DNA of 64,000 nt from Nocardioides dokdonensis FR1436 (GTDB taxonomy: Bacteria; Actinomycetota; Actinomycetes; Propionibacteriales; Nocardioidaceae): assembly GCF_001653335.1 (NCBI RefSeq), contig NZ_CP015079.1:186001-250000 (forward strand). Direction: 5' to 3'. Both the position numbers and the translations under genes were made by a program. The first letter of the stretch is position 1, and every line of letters starts with the position of its first letter. This document shows positions 43,143 to 51,906 of the stretch, piece by piece. A model generated the notes under the pieces. That model ran no database searches and was not told the DNA's origin. It saw only the letters and a program-made list of their open reading frames with translations.

Positions 43143-44108
43143 ATGCATGCCCTGACCCAACGCCGCTACGGCGGCACCGAGACCCTCGTCCTCGACGACC
43201 TGCCGACCCCCTCCGCCGGGCCGCGGGAGGTGCTCGTCCGCGTCCGCGCCGCCGGCGTCGATCGCGGCACCTGGCACCTGATGACGGGGCAGCCCTACGC
43301 CACCCGGCTCGCCTTCGGGCTGCGCCGCCCCAAGCACCCCGTGCTGGGCCGCGACCTGGCCGGCGTCGTCGAACAGGTCGGCTCCGAGGTCACGACCGTG
43401 ACCGTGGGTGAGGAGGTCATCGGCACCGCGAACGGCTCCTTCGCCGAGCTCGCCGTGGTCCCCGAGACGCGCCTGGCCCGCAAGCCCGCCGGACTCTCCT
43501 TCGCGGAGGCCGCCGTCCTCCCCGTCTCGGGCGGCACCGCGCTGCAGGCCCTCCGGCTGGCCCGTGTCGGGCCCGGCGACCGGGTGCTCGTCATCGGCGC
43601 CTCCGGCGGCGTCGGGTCGTACGCCGTCCAGGTCGCCGTCGCGCTGGGCGCCGAGGTCACCGGGGTCGCCAGCGGCGCCAAGGCGGACCTCGTCCGCTCG
43701 CTGGGTGCCACCCACGTCGTCGACCACACCCACGAGGAGATCGACCAGACCGACCGGCGCTACCACGTGATCATCGACCTCGCCGGCCTGCGTCCGCTCT
43801 CCCTGCTGCGCCGCTGCCTGGCCCCCGACGGCACCCTCGTGGTCGCCGGCGGGGAGGGCGGCGACCGCTGGCTCGGCGGCACCCACCGACAGCTCGGCGC
43901 CCTGGCCCTCTCCGCCTTCACCCGGCAGCGACTCACGGCTCTCCTGAGCAAGGAACGCGCGGCCGACTTCGCGGAGCTGTCCGCCATGGTCGAGCGGGGC
44001 ACCCTGCGGCCCACCCTCGAGCGCACCTACTCCCTCGACGAGGCGCCCAAGGCGATCGAGCACCTGGCCGCCGGTCACGTGCGGGGCAAGGTGGCGGTGG
44101 TCCTGTGA
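43143..44108 (+). CDS. MDR-family NAD(P)-dependent oxidoreductase (quinone oxidoreductase-like)
   Basis: 321 residues: GroES-like N-terminal domain (LPTPSAGPREVLVRVRAAGVDRGTW, HPVLGRDLAGVVEQVG) and Rossmann domain (VLVIGASGGVGSYAVQVAVALGAEV). The zinc-binding cysteines of alcohol dehydrogenases are absent, placing it with zeta-crystallin/quinone oxidoreductases that use NADPH. Inducible through the divergent TetR; the inducer is probably an electrophilic carbonyl or quinone, by analogy. GGAG 5 nt before the ATG. Confidence 0.9.
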   Translation: MHALTQRRYGGTETLVLDDLPTPSAGPREVLVRVRAAGVDRGTWHLMTGQPYATRLAFGLRRPKHPVLGRDLAGVVEQVGSEVTTVTVGEEVIGTANGSFAELAVVPETRLARKPAGLSFAEAAVLPVSGGTALQALRLARVGPGDRVLVIGASGGVGSYAVQVAVALGAEVTGVASGAKADLVRSLGATHVVDHTHEEIDQTDRRYHVIIDLAGLRPLSLLRRCLAPDGTLVVAGGEGGDRWLGGTHRQLGALALSAFTRQRLTALLSKERAADFAELSAMVERGTLRPTLERTYSLDEAPKAIEHLAAGHVRGKVAVVL

Positions 44109-44110
44109 GG

Positions 44111-44151
44111 ACCTCGTCGCCCTGGGTCGGGTGCTCGACCCCGGGCGAGGT
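44111..44151 (+). terminator. Terminator of the oxidoreductase gene
   Basis: A long hairpin three bases past the stop: ACCTCG pairs with CGAGGT at the base and GGGTCG with CGACCC at the top, with a short internal bulge. G/C-rich and without a U tract, as is common in actinobacteria. Confidence 0.6.
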
Positions 44152-44289
44152 CGCACACCGTCGGGGTCGACGCAGGCGAAGGTCGTCCTGACGCTCCGCA
44201 CACGGCCCGTACGCCGCCCCCTGGCGCGCCACCGTTGCAGCCGGTGGTCCATACTGGGTGCGTTGTCGACCTCGTCAGAGGCCGGCTCC

Positions 44290-44363
44290 GCGGACGTGGT
44301 GTAGTTGCAGCACGCTTCCCTTCCAGGGAAGGGGTCGAGGTTCAAATCCTCGCGTCCGCTCCA
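44290..44363 (+). tRNA. tRNA-Gly, anticodon TCC
   Basis: Acceptor stem GCGGACG (44290-44296) pairs with CGTCCGC (44353-44359). The anticodon arm is CTTCC-CTTCCAG-GGAAG with anticodon TCC, reading GGA. T arm GAGG-TTCAAAT-CCTC. CCA is encoded (44361-44363). No copy of its 3' end was noticed nearby, so no sign that it serves as an integration site. Confidence 0.95.
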
Positions 44364-44387
44364 CATTCCTGAGCACCCGCACCGCCG

Positions 44388-44924
44388 TCAGTCGATCAGC
44401 CTGTCGAGCAGCTCGAAGGACTCGTACGGCTGGTCGATGTCTCCGAAGTGGCCGTCGTCGCGGATGATCTGGGTGCCGCCGAGCCGTTCGAACATGGCGC
44501 GACCCTGCTGGTCGTCGCACCCGTACGGGTCTTCGCGCGAGTTGATGAAGTACAGGTCGCGGACACGGGCCCGGATCGCTGCCCAGTCGTAGGCCTCCTG
44601 CAGGACGGGTTCGTCCTCGGAGTTGGGCCGGGTGCAGTAGCCGGCGACCAGGACGGCCTGGTCCACCGGCGTGTCGATGTGCTCCAGGATCGCCAGCAGC
44701 AGCGCTGCCCCGCCCGAGTGTCCGACCAGGACCGTGTCCGCATCGAACGTGTGGGCGGCCAGGACCTTCGGCAGGAAGGTGGCGATGGGCTCGACGTTGA
44801 GCCCAGGGTAGTGCGGTGCCTCGACCGCGTACCCGCGCTCTGCCAGCCGTCGTCGCAGCCACGGGAGCCACACGACGTCCGGGTGCGCGGCTGTTCCGTG
44901 GAAGAGGATCGCCTTGCGGCCCAC
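44388..44924 (-). CDS. RBBP9/YdeN-type serine hydrolase
   Basis: 178 residues. AILFHGTAAHPDVVWLPWLRR, nucleophile VLVGHSGGAALLLAIL, Asp in NSREDPYGCDD and His in RDDGHFGDI form the triad of this small, capless alpha/beta hydrolase family. The GTG at 44924 is chosen because AAGGA lies exactly 6 nt upstream; the frame is open further up but without ribosome site. A dyad lies just upstream. Confidence 0.85.
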   Translation of the reverse strand: MGRKAILFHGTAAHPDVVWLPWLRRRLAERGYAVEAPHYPGLNVEPIATFLPKVLAAHTFDADTVLVGHSGGAALLLAILEHIDTPVDQAVLVAGYCTRPNSEDEPVLQEAYDWAAIRARVRDLYFINSREDPYGCDDQQGRAMFERLGGTQIIRDDGHFGDIDQPYESFELLDRLID

Positions 44925-44943
44925 GAGATGTCCTTCCGTCGAC

Positions 44944-44958
44944 AACGTCCTGGACGTT
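44944..44958. promoter_or_regulatory. Inverted repeat AACGTCC-T-GGACGTT
   Basis: Perfect 7-1-7 dyad 19 bp upstream of the hydrolase GTG and 66 bp upstream of the divergent YCII gene. Its right end overlaps TAGAAC on the minus strand, a possible -10. Reads as an operator. Confidence 0.5.
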
Positions 44959-45024
44959 CTACCAGCAAGCGGTGACATGATCGACTGCTCACCTCTGCTG
45001 CCGACCTCTCGGGAAAGGGTCCCC

Positions 45025-45417
45025 ATGCCTCAGTTCGCAGTCCTGATCTACAGCGACGACTCCGCTCACGAGCCCGACAGGACCGCTGACACCTCGGCGG
45101 AGATCGCCGTCTGCGACGAGCACGCGACCGAGCTCGCCTCGCAGGCCACCATGACCAGCGCCTGGGCCTTCACACCGCGGGCCATGGCCAAGTCCGTCCG
45201 GGGTGGCGCGGTGACGGACGGGCCCTTCGTCGACTCACGCCAGGTGGTGGCCGGCATCTACATCCTGGAGGCCCCCGACCTCGACTCCGCGCTCGCGACA
45301 GCGGCCACCAACCCGGTCGTCAGGCAGGGCGGCGGCCTCGAGGTCCGACCTGTCCACAGCGGCGGTCCGGTCGATGACGGGGCGGCTAGGGACGTACGAC
45401 GTCCAACCCGAGGGTGA
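45025..45417 (+). CDS. YCII-domain protein (DGPF type)
   Basis: 130 residues. MPQFAVLIYSDDSAHEP, AWAFTPRAMAKSVRGGAVTDGPFVDSRQVVAGIYILEAPDLDSALATAA: the DGPF/YCII ferredoxin-like fold often found beside ECF sigma factors, though none is here. The C-terminal 20 residues run past the domain and their DNA overlaps the convergent DUF1905 gene by 32 bp. Function unknown. Confidence 0.88.
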   Translation: MPQFAVLIYSDDSAHEPDRTADTSAEIAVCDEHATELASQATMTSAWAFTPRAMAKSVRGGAVTDGPFVDSRQVVAGIYILEAPDLDSALATAATNPVVRQGGGLEVRPVHSGGPVDDGAARDVRRPTRG

Positions 45418-45673
45418 GCACGTCCCCCGCCTCGATGCCGGCCGCCCGGCGTACGGCGACCTTCAGCGGCACCAGGTAGTGACCGTCCTTGGGGAAGAGC
45501 GCGGTGCTGAACTCGGTGTCGCCGATGCGCACCAGCACCGGGACCTGGCCCCAGTACTCCACCCCCTGCGCCGCGACCTTGAGGTCCTCGGTCTCCTCGA
45601 CCGAGACCTGCAGGAAGTAGAACGGCGCGGGACCGCGCCACTCGACGACGGGGCCCTCGAGCTCGAACTCCAC
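45386..45673 (-). CDS. DUF1905 domain protein
   Basis: 95 residues forming one small beta-barrel: APFYFLQVSVEETEDLK, WGQVPVLVRIGDTEFSTALFPKDGHYLVPLKVAVRRAAGIEAGDVLTLGLDV. This is the DUF1905 pattern; function unknown. GTG at 45673, 22 nt after the lpdA stop, so probably cotranscribed with lpdA. Confidence 0.85.
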   Translation of the reverse strand: MEFELEGPVVEWRGPAPFYFLQVSVEETEDLKVAAQGVEYWGQVPVLVRIGDTEFSTALFPKDGHYLVPLKVAVRRAAGIEAGDVLTLGLDVVRP

Positions 45674-45695
45674 GGCCCCGCCCCGTCCGTCCCGG

Positions 45696-47090
45696 TCAGA
45701 ACCGGTGCAGCCGGCGCGCCGCCTCGGCGATGGAGCCGCTCAGGGACGGGTAGACGGTGAAGGTCTGGGCGAGCTGGTCGGCGGTGATCGACTCCGCGAC
45801 AGCCAGGGCGACCGGGTGGATCAGCTCGCTGGCCCGGGGCCCGACGACCACACCGCCGACGACGATGCCGGTGCCGGGACGGCAGAAGAGCTTCACGAAC
45901 CCGTCGCGCACGCCCTGCATCTTGGCCCGCGGGTTGCCCGACAGGGGCAGCATCAGCACCTCGGCCTGGATCTCGCCGTTGTCGACGGCCTGCTGCGACC
46001 AGCCGACGGTGGCGATCTCGGGCGCGGTGAAGACGTTGGAGGAGACCTTCTTCAGGTCCAGCGGGTGCACGGTGTCGCCGAGGAAGTGCCACATCGCGAT
46101 CCGGCCCTGCATGGCGGCCACGGAAGCCAGCATCAGCACGCCGGTGCAGTCACCGGCGGCGTACACGCCCCGGGTCGTGGTGCGCGAGACGCGGTCGACG
46201 TAGACGAACCCGCCGTCCTTGAGCGCGACGCCGGACTCCTCGAGCCCGAGGTCGTCGGTCTTGGGCACCGAGCCGAGCGCGAGGATGCAGTGCGAGCCCT
46301 GGACCGTGCGGCCGTCGGTGAGGGTGACCGTGACGACGTCGCCGTCGCGGGTGACCGACTCCATGCGCGACTTGGAGAGCACCTTCATGCCGCGCCGCTC
46401 GGAGACCTCCTGCAGCACCAGCGAGGCGTCCGCGTCCTCGCCGGGCAGCACCCGGTCGCGCGAGGAGACCAGGGTGACCGGCACGCCGAGCGCGAGGTAG
46501 GCGCTGGCGAACTCGGCGCCGGTGACCCCGGAGCCGACGACGATCAGCTCGGTGGGCAGCTCCTCGAGGTCGTAGACCTGCTCCCACGTGAGGATCCGCT
46601 CGCCGTCGGGCTGGGCGCTGGGCAGCACGCGCGGCGCGGCGCCGGTCGCGATCAGCACGGCGTCGGCGTCGAGCGACTGCTCGGCACCGTCGGCGCCGGT
46701 CACCACGACCCGGTTCGGGCCGTCGAGGCGGCCGCGGCCGACGACGAGCTCGACGCCGTCTCGCTCCAGGCGTCGCCGGATGTCACCGGACTGGTCGCTG
46801 GCCAGCTGCTTGACGCGGCGGTTGACGCGGCCGAGGTCGACCTTGATCGCGGTGGCGGCGTCCCCCTTCGGGTCGTTGAAGGTGATGCCGAGCTCGGCGG
46901 CCTCGCCGACCTCGGTCATCAGCTCGCTGGTCGCGATGAGGGTCTTGCTCGGCACGCAGTCCGTGAGCACCGCGGACCCGCCGAGGCCGTCGGTGTCGAC
47001 GATCGACACCTCCGCCCCGAGCTGAGCGGCCACGTGCGCCGCCTCATAGCCACCGGGGCCTCCCCCGATGATGACGACCTTGTCGCTCAT
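45696..47090 (-). CDS. lpdA: NAD(P)H-quinone reductase LpdA-type flavoprotein
   Basis: 464 residues of the pyridine nucleotide-disulfide oxidoreductase fold: IIGGGPGGYEAAHVAAQLGAEV (FAD), VVGSGVTGAEFASAYLALG (NAD), YAAGDCTG, dimerisation domain with VYPSLSGSIAEAARRL. The redox-active CxxxxC is missing: GLGGSAVLTDCVPSKTL has only one cysteine, exactly as in M. tuberculosis LpdA (Rv3303c), which is a quinone reductase and not a lipoamide dehydrogenase. The His-Glu base is also replaced. AAGGA is 6 nt before the ATG. Located next to the true lipoamide dehydrogenase gene, presumably its ancient paralogue. Confidence 0.93.
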   Translation of the reverse strand: MSDKVVIIGGGPGGYEAAHVAAQLGAEVSIVDTDGLGGSAVLTDCVPSKTLIATSELMTEVGEAAELGITFNDPKGDAATAIKVDLGRVNRRVKQLASDQSGDIRRRLERDGVELVVGRGRLDGPNRVVVTGADGAEQSLDADAVLIATGAAPRVLPSAQPDGERILTWEQVYDLEELPTELIVVGSGVTGAEFASAYLALGVPVTLVSSRDRVLPGEDADASLVLQEVSERRGMKVLSKSRMESVTRDGDVVTVTLTDGRTVQGSHCILALGSVPKTDDLGLEESGVALKDGGFVYVDRVSRTTTRGVYAAGDCTGVLMLASVAAMQGRIAMWHFLGDTVHPLDLKKVSSNVFTAPEIATVGWSQQAVDNGEIQAEVLMLPLSGNPRAKMQGVRDGFVKLFCRPGTGIVVGGVVVGPRASELIHPVALAVAESITADQLAQTFTVYPSLSGSIAEAARRLHRF

Positions 47091-47135
47091 GTGCGTTCCT
47101 TCCGTGCTGTGTGGACCGAGCCGGGTCGCGGCAGC

Positions 47136-48539
47136 TCAGAGGTTGATCATGTGGCCGGCGATGCCCTCGACGGCCTCCTTCATCGCCTCCGACAGGGTCG
47201 GGTGCGCGAAGACGTTGCGGGCCACCTCGTCGGCGGTCAGGTCCCACTTCTGGGCCAGGGTGAGCACCGGCAGCAGCTCGGTGACCTCGGGTCCGATCAT
47301 GTGGGCGCCGACGATCTCGTGGTGCTCGGCGTCGGCGACGATCTTGACGAAGCCGACACCCTCACCCATGCCGCGCGCCTTGCCGTTGGCCGAGAACGGG
47401 AACTGCGCGACCTTGACGTCGTAGCCCTTCTCCTTCGCCTGCTCCTCGGTGTAGCCGAAGGAGGCGATCTGGGGCTGGCAGAACGTGGCCCGCGGGATCA
47501 TGTCGAAGTCGATCTCGATCGTCTCCGCGCCGGCGATGGTCTCGGCGGCGATGACACCCATCGACTCGGCCGTGTGGGCCAGCATCAGCTTGCCGGTGAC
47601 GTCACCGATCGCCCACACGCCGTCGACGTTGGTACGCCCGCGCGCATCGACCGCGATCGCGCCGCGCTCGGTGAGCTCGACGCCGGTCGCGTCGAGGCCG
47701 AAGCCCTCGATGCGGGGCGCGAAGCCGATCGCCTGGAGCACCTTGTCGGCCTCGAGGACCTGCTGCTCGCCGTCCTTGCTGACCGTGACCTTCACCTGGT
47801 CGCCGGAGTCGTCGATGCTCTCGACCTTGGTCTTGAGCAGCACGTCGACGCCGAGCTTCTTGTACTGCTTGAGCAGCTCCTTGGACACGTCCGGGTCCTC
47901 GGTGGGCACCATCCGGTCGAGGAATTCGACGATGGTCACCTTCACACCGAAGTTCACCATCACGTAGGCGAACTCGACGCCGATCGCACCGGAGCCGGCG
48001 ATGATGATCGAGCCGGGCAGCTCGTCGGTGAGGATCTGCTCCTCGTAGGTCACCACGCGCTCGCTGAGCGAGGTGCCGGGCACCAGCCGGGTCTGCGCGC
48101 CGGTGGCGATGATGAGGTCGTCGCACGTGTGCGAGGTGACGTTGCCGTCGGCGTCCTTGACGTCGATGCCGTGCTTGCCGTCGGAGGTGCCGGTCAGGGT
48201 GCCCCAGCCGTCGACCTCGGTGATCTTGTTCTTCTTCATCAGGTAGTGCACGCCCTTGGCGCTGGCCTCGGCGACCTTGCGGCTGCGCGCGTGGGCCGGG
48301 CCGAACGACATCGTCGCGTCGCCCTCGATGCCGAAGGTCTTCTTCTCGTGGGTGATGAGGTGCGAGATCTCCGCATTGCGCAGCAGCGCCTTGGAGGGGA
48401 TGCACCCGACGTTGAGGCAGACACCTCCCCAGTACTTCTCCTCCACGACCGCGACGGACTTGCCGAGCTGCGAGGCTCGGATCGCCGCGACGTAGCCACC
48501 GGGGCCGGCACCAAGAACGAGAACATCGAAGTGGGTCAC
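47136..48539 (-). CDS. lpdA2: Dihydrolipoyl dehydrogenase (E3)
   Basis: 467 residues. Reoxidises dihydrolipoamide in the pyruvate and 2-oxoglutarate dehydrogenase complexes with FAD and NAD+. [19 protein letters not shown], redox-active [17 protein letters not shown] (both cysteines), [36 protein letters not shown] and the C-terminal catalytic [15 protein letters not shown] at 48539 with TAGGGT 6 nt upstream. The symbol is a working label only; in mycobacteria the equivalent is lpdC/lpd. Confidence 0.95.
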   Translation of the reverse strand: MTHFDVLVLGAGPGGYVAAIRASQLGKSVAVVEEKYWGGVCLNVGCIPSKALLRNAEISHLITHEKKTFGIEGDATMSFGPAHARSRKVAEASAKGVHYLMKKNKITEVDGWGTLTGTSDGKHGIDVKDADGNVTSHTCDDLIIATGAQTRLVPGTSLSERVVTYEEQILTDELPGSIIIAGSGAIGVEFAYVMVNFGVKVTIVEFLDRMVPTEDPDVSKELLKQYKKLGVDVLLKTKVESIDDSGDQVKVTVSKDGEQQVLEADKVLQAIGFAPRIEGFGLDATGVELTERGAIAVDARGRTNVDGVWAIGDVTGKLMLAHTAESMGVIAAETIAGAETIEIDFDMIPRATFCQPQIASFGYTEEQAKEKGYDVKVAQFPFSANGKARGMGEGVGFVKIVADAEHHEIVGAHMIGPEVTELLPVLTLAQKWDLTADEVARNVFAHPTLSEAMKEAVEGIAGHMINL

Positions 48540-48545
48540 TCCCCC

Positions 48546-48551
48546 ACCCTA
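48546..48551 (-). promoter_or_regulatory. -10 box of the lipoamide dehydrogenase gene (leaderless type)
   Basis: TAGGGT, then GGGGGA (6 nt), then GTG at 48539. Confidence 0.6.
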
Positions 48552-48570
48552 ATGCCGGGACCAGACGGTC

Positions 48571-48576
48571 TAGCCT
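48571..48576 (+). promoter_or_regulatory. -10 box of the GGCT-like gene (leaderless type)
   Basis: TAGCCT, 8 nt before the GTG at 48585; only 20 bp from the opposing -10 of the lipoamide dehydrogenase gene. Confidence 0.5.
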
Positions 48577-48584
48577 TCGGTGTC

Positions 48585-49037
48585 GTGACCCTCTACGCCG
48601 CCTACGCGACGAACCTCGACCCGGCCCGCATGGGTGAGCGCTGCCCGCACTCCCCGCTGCGCACCACCGGGTGGCTCGAAGGCTGGCGGCTGACCTTCGG
48701 CGGCGAGGAGCACGGGTGGGACGGTGCGCTGCCGACCCTGGTGCAGGACCAGTTCGACCAGGTGTTCGTCGCGCTCTACGACGTGACCCGCGAGGACGAG
48801 AAGCTCCTGGACACCCTGGAGTCCGCCGACGACGGTCTCTACCGCAAGACCAAGGTGCGGGTCTCGACGATGGGTGGCGAGGAGGTGGCCTGGACCTACG
48901 TCCTGGACGCCTACGAGGGCGGGCTGCCCTCGGCGCTGCACCTGGGGGTGCTCGCCGACGCCGCCGAGGCCGCCGACGCTCCCGCCGACTACGTCTCCGC
49001 GCTGCGGGCGCGGCCGTGCCGTTCCACCGGTCTCTGA
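48585..49037 (+). CDS. Gamma-glutamylcyclotransferase-like (AIG2/GGCT) protein
   Basis: 150 residues. TLYAAYATNLDPARMGERCP is the substrate loop (YxxYGSN variant with Thr for Ser), followed by LEGWRLTFGG, VFVALYDVTREDEKLLDTLESADDGLYRKTKV, the family core. Related enzymes release pyroglutamate from gamma-glutamyl amines; the real substrate is unknown. The same gene often neighbours lpd in actinobacteria. Confidence 0.85.
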   Translation: MTLYAAYATNLDPARMGERCPHSPLRTTGWLEGWRLTFGGEEHGWDGALPTLVQDQFDQVFVALYDVTREDEKLLDTLESADDGLYRKTKVRVSTMGGEEVAWTYVLDAYEGGLPSALHLGVLADAAEAADAPADYVSALRARPCRSTGL

Positions 49038-49056
49038 CGGGGAGCGCCTTTACGTC

Positions 49057-49062
49057 TAGGCT
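49057..49062 (+). promoter_or_regulatory. Promoter of the purine nucleoside phosphorylase gene
   Basis: -10 TAGGCT, 7 nt before the GTG at 49070; a possible -35 CTGACG (49034-49039) lies 17 bp upstream. Confidence 0.6.
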
Positions 49063-49069
49063 CGCCGAC

Positions 49070-49885
49070 GTGACCCACAGCGACGCGACCACCGGCACGC
49101 CGTACGACCTCGCCCAGGAGGCTGCCCGCCGCCTCGCCGAGCTGACCGGGGTGGAGCGCCACGACGTCGCGCTGGTCCTCGGCTCCGGCTGGTTGCCGGC
49201 CGTCGACGCGCTGGGCGAGGCCACCGCCGAGATCGAGACCACCGACCTGCCCGGCTTCAACGCCGCGGCGGTCGTCGGCCACTCCGGCAAGATCCGCTCG
49301 ATCCGCTCCGGGGACCGCAACCTGCTGGTCTTCCTCAGCCGCACGCACTTCTACGAGGGCAAGGGCGTCGAGGCGGTCGTGCACCCCGTGCGCACCGCGG
49401 CTGCTGCCGGGTGCTCCACGATCGTGCTGACCAACGGCTGCGGCGGTCTCAAGGAGACGTGGACGCCCGGGACGCCGGTCCTCATCAAGGACCACATCAA
49501 CCTCACCGGGACCTCGCCCATCGTCGGCGCGAACTTCGTGGACCTCACCGACCTCTACTCCCCCCGGTTGCGGGCGCTGTGCAAGGAGGTCGACGACACC
49601 TTCGACGAGGGCGTCTACGTGCAGTTCCCCGGCCCGCACTACGAGACCCCCGCCGAGATCGGCATGGTGCGCGCCATCGGCGGGGACCTGGTCGGCATGT
49701 CGACCACGCTCGAGGCGATCGCGGCGCGCGAGGCCGGGATGGAGGTGCTCGGGATCAGCCTGGTGACCAACCTGGCCGCGGGCATCAGCGGGCAGCCCCT
49801 GGACCACCAGGAGGTCATCGAGGCCGGTCGGGCCGCGGCCGAGCGGATGGGCGCACTGCTCGGGCGCATCGTCCCGATGGTCTGA
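49070..49885 (+). CDS. Purine-nucleoside phosphorylase
   Basis: 271 residues, trimeric PNP class (as Rv3307 deoD/punA). It splits inosine, guanosine and their deoxy forms with phosphate. VALVLGSGWLPAVDAL (phosphate), HSGKIRSIRSG, RTHFYEGKGVEAVVHPVR, LTNGCGGLKETWTPGTPVLIKDHINLTG, FPGPHYETPAEIGMVRAIGGDLVGMSTTLEAIAAREAGMEVLGISLVTNLAAGIS. The stop overlaps the TetR start by 1 nt (TGATG). Confidence 0.95.
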   Translation: MTHSDATTGTPYDLAQEAARRLAELTGVERHDVALVLGSGWLPAVDALGEATAEIETTDLPGFNAAAVVGHSGKIRSIRSGDRNLLVFLSRTHFYEGKGVEAVVHPVRTAAAAGCSTIVLTNGCGGLKETWTPGTPVLIKDHINLTGTSPIVGANFVDLTDLYSPRLRALCKEVDDTFDEGVYVQFPGPHYETPAEIGMVRAIGGDLVGMSTTLEAIAAREAGMEVLGISLVTNLAAGISGQPLDHQEVIEAGRAAAERMGALLGRIVPMV

Positions 49886-50520
49886 TGAGTCCCGACAGCG
49901 GTGCCGAGACCCGTCGACTGCTCGTCGAGGCCGCAAGCCACGCCTTCGCCGAGCACGGCACGACCAACGCGTCCCTTCTCGACATCACCCGGCAGGCCGG
50001 GCAGCGCAACCGGGGCGCGGTGCACTACCACTTCGGTTCCCGCGACGGTCTCGTCGCAGCCGTGCTCGACCAGCACGCGACCTACCTCGGCGAGCGGGAG
50101 CGGGCCCTGCTGGGCCGGGCCCGGGAACGACCCGACGACCTGACCGCGGCCGTGGAGGCCATCGCCCGCCCGATGACCGAGCTCTCCGAGGCCAGCACCA
50201 GCGGTCGGCACTACGTCATGATCCTGGCCGAGCTCGTCGCCGACGAGCGCACCGAGATCAACCCCGATGTCCGGGGCGCCCTCGAGCGCACCGGTGGCTA
50301 CGAGGTGTTCGACGAGATCCGCGCGCGGATGCCGGACATGCCCGAGGACCTGCTCGAGGAACGCATCCTGCTGATGACCGGCTTCCTGCTGCGCGCCATC
50401 AGCGACCGGGCGCGGGCCCTGGGCAAGTCAGAGCCGGGCCGCCCTCAGCTGCCCACCGAGCACTTCGTCGCCAACCTGCTGCGGATGGTCGTCGCGATGC
50501 TGAGCGCGCCTCAGGAGTAG
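49885..50520 (+). CDS. TetR-family regulator downstream of the phosphorylase
   Basis: 211 residues. HTH at about 10-55: LLVEAASHAFAEHGTTNASLLDITRQAGQRNRGAVHYHFGSRDGLVAAVL. The C-terminal domain is unrecognised and should bind a ligand. Co-translated with PNP through the TGATG junction. It might sense a nucleoside or be merely co-expressed. The last 10 bp overlap the convergent small gene. Confidence 0.9.
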   Translation: MSPDSGAETRRLLVEAASHAFAEHGTTNASLLDITRQAGQRNRGAVHYHFGSRDGLVAAVLDQHATYLGERERALLGRARERPDDLTAAVEAIARPMTELSEASTSGRHYVMILAELVADERTEINPDVRGALERTGGYEVFDEIRARMPDMPEDLLEERILLMTGFLLRAISDRARALGKSEPGRPQLPTEHFVANLLRMVVAMLSAPQE

Positions 50521-50783
50521 CGGTGGCTCTTGGCGCTGTGGCCGTGCTCGCGGGTGCAGGTGCGCCCGCTCATGTTGCGGTGCCCGCACAGCGCCGGCTC
50601 CTGACCGGGAGTCCCTGACTCCTCGGCGGGCGGCGCCACCGGCGGCTTCCGCTTCGCAGCGGTCCTCGCGGCGGTGGTGGCCGCGGTCTTCGCGGGAGTC
50701 GTCTTGGCGGCCTGACCGGCCCGGGCGGCGGCCTGCTCGTAGCGGGCCTCGCGCATCGCTCGCAGCGCGTCCATCTTGCTCAT
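50511..50783 (-). CDS. Small basic protein with C-terminal Cys/His cluster
   Basis: 90 residues. N-terminal helix MSKMDALRAMREARYEQ, an Ala/Lys/Thr/Pro-rich basic middle (histone H1-like), and a C-terminal block CGHRNMSGRTCTREHGHSAK-SHRYS with C-x-H...C...H-x-H spacing that could bind zinc. It looks like a nucleic-acid-associated protein. ATG 50783; TAGGAT 18 nt upstream may be the -10. Function unknown. Confidence 0.65.
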   Translation of the reverse strand: MSKMDALRAMREARYEQAAARAGQAAKTTPAKTAATTAARTAAKRKPPVAPPAEESGTPGQEPALCGHRNMSGRTCTREHGHSAKSHRYS

Positions 50784-50837
50784 CGTCGCTTCACACCCCG
50801 ATCCTAGGCGGCGGCACCGACACCGGCCCACACGGTG

Positions 50838-50843
50838 CAGACT
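50838..50843 (+). promoter_or_regulatory. -10-like box of the aldo/keto reductase gene
   Basis: CAGACT, a one-base variant of TAnnnT, then GGCCGC (6 nt), then ATG at 50850. Confidence 0.4.
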
Positions 50844-50849
50844 GGCCGC

Positions 50850-51851
<1,002 letters not shown>

Positions 51852-51894
51852 TCCGACCCGCAGCCCGGACCCCCCGGACCTGCCCGGTGCGGGT

Positions 51895-51900
51895 TAGCGT
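51895..51900 (+). promoter_or_regulatory. -10 box of the phospho-sugar mutase gene (leaderless type)
   Basis: TAGCGT, then GCGCCT (6 nt), then ATG at 51907. Confidence 0.65.
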
Positions 51901-51906
51901 GCGCCT

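Noticed and set aside
44290..44363. tRNA-Gly as an integration site for the accessory zone
   Set aside because: No integrase and no second copy of the tRNA 3' end was noticed in the window; cannot be excluded beyond it.
45705..48540. A very long plus-strand open frame across lpdA and the lipoamide dehydrogenase gene
   Set aside because: Only its last 150 codons (the GGCT-like protein) are real; the rest mirrors two conserved minus-strand enzymes.
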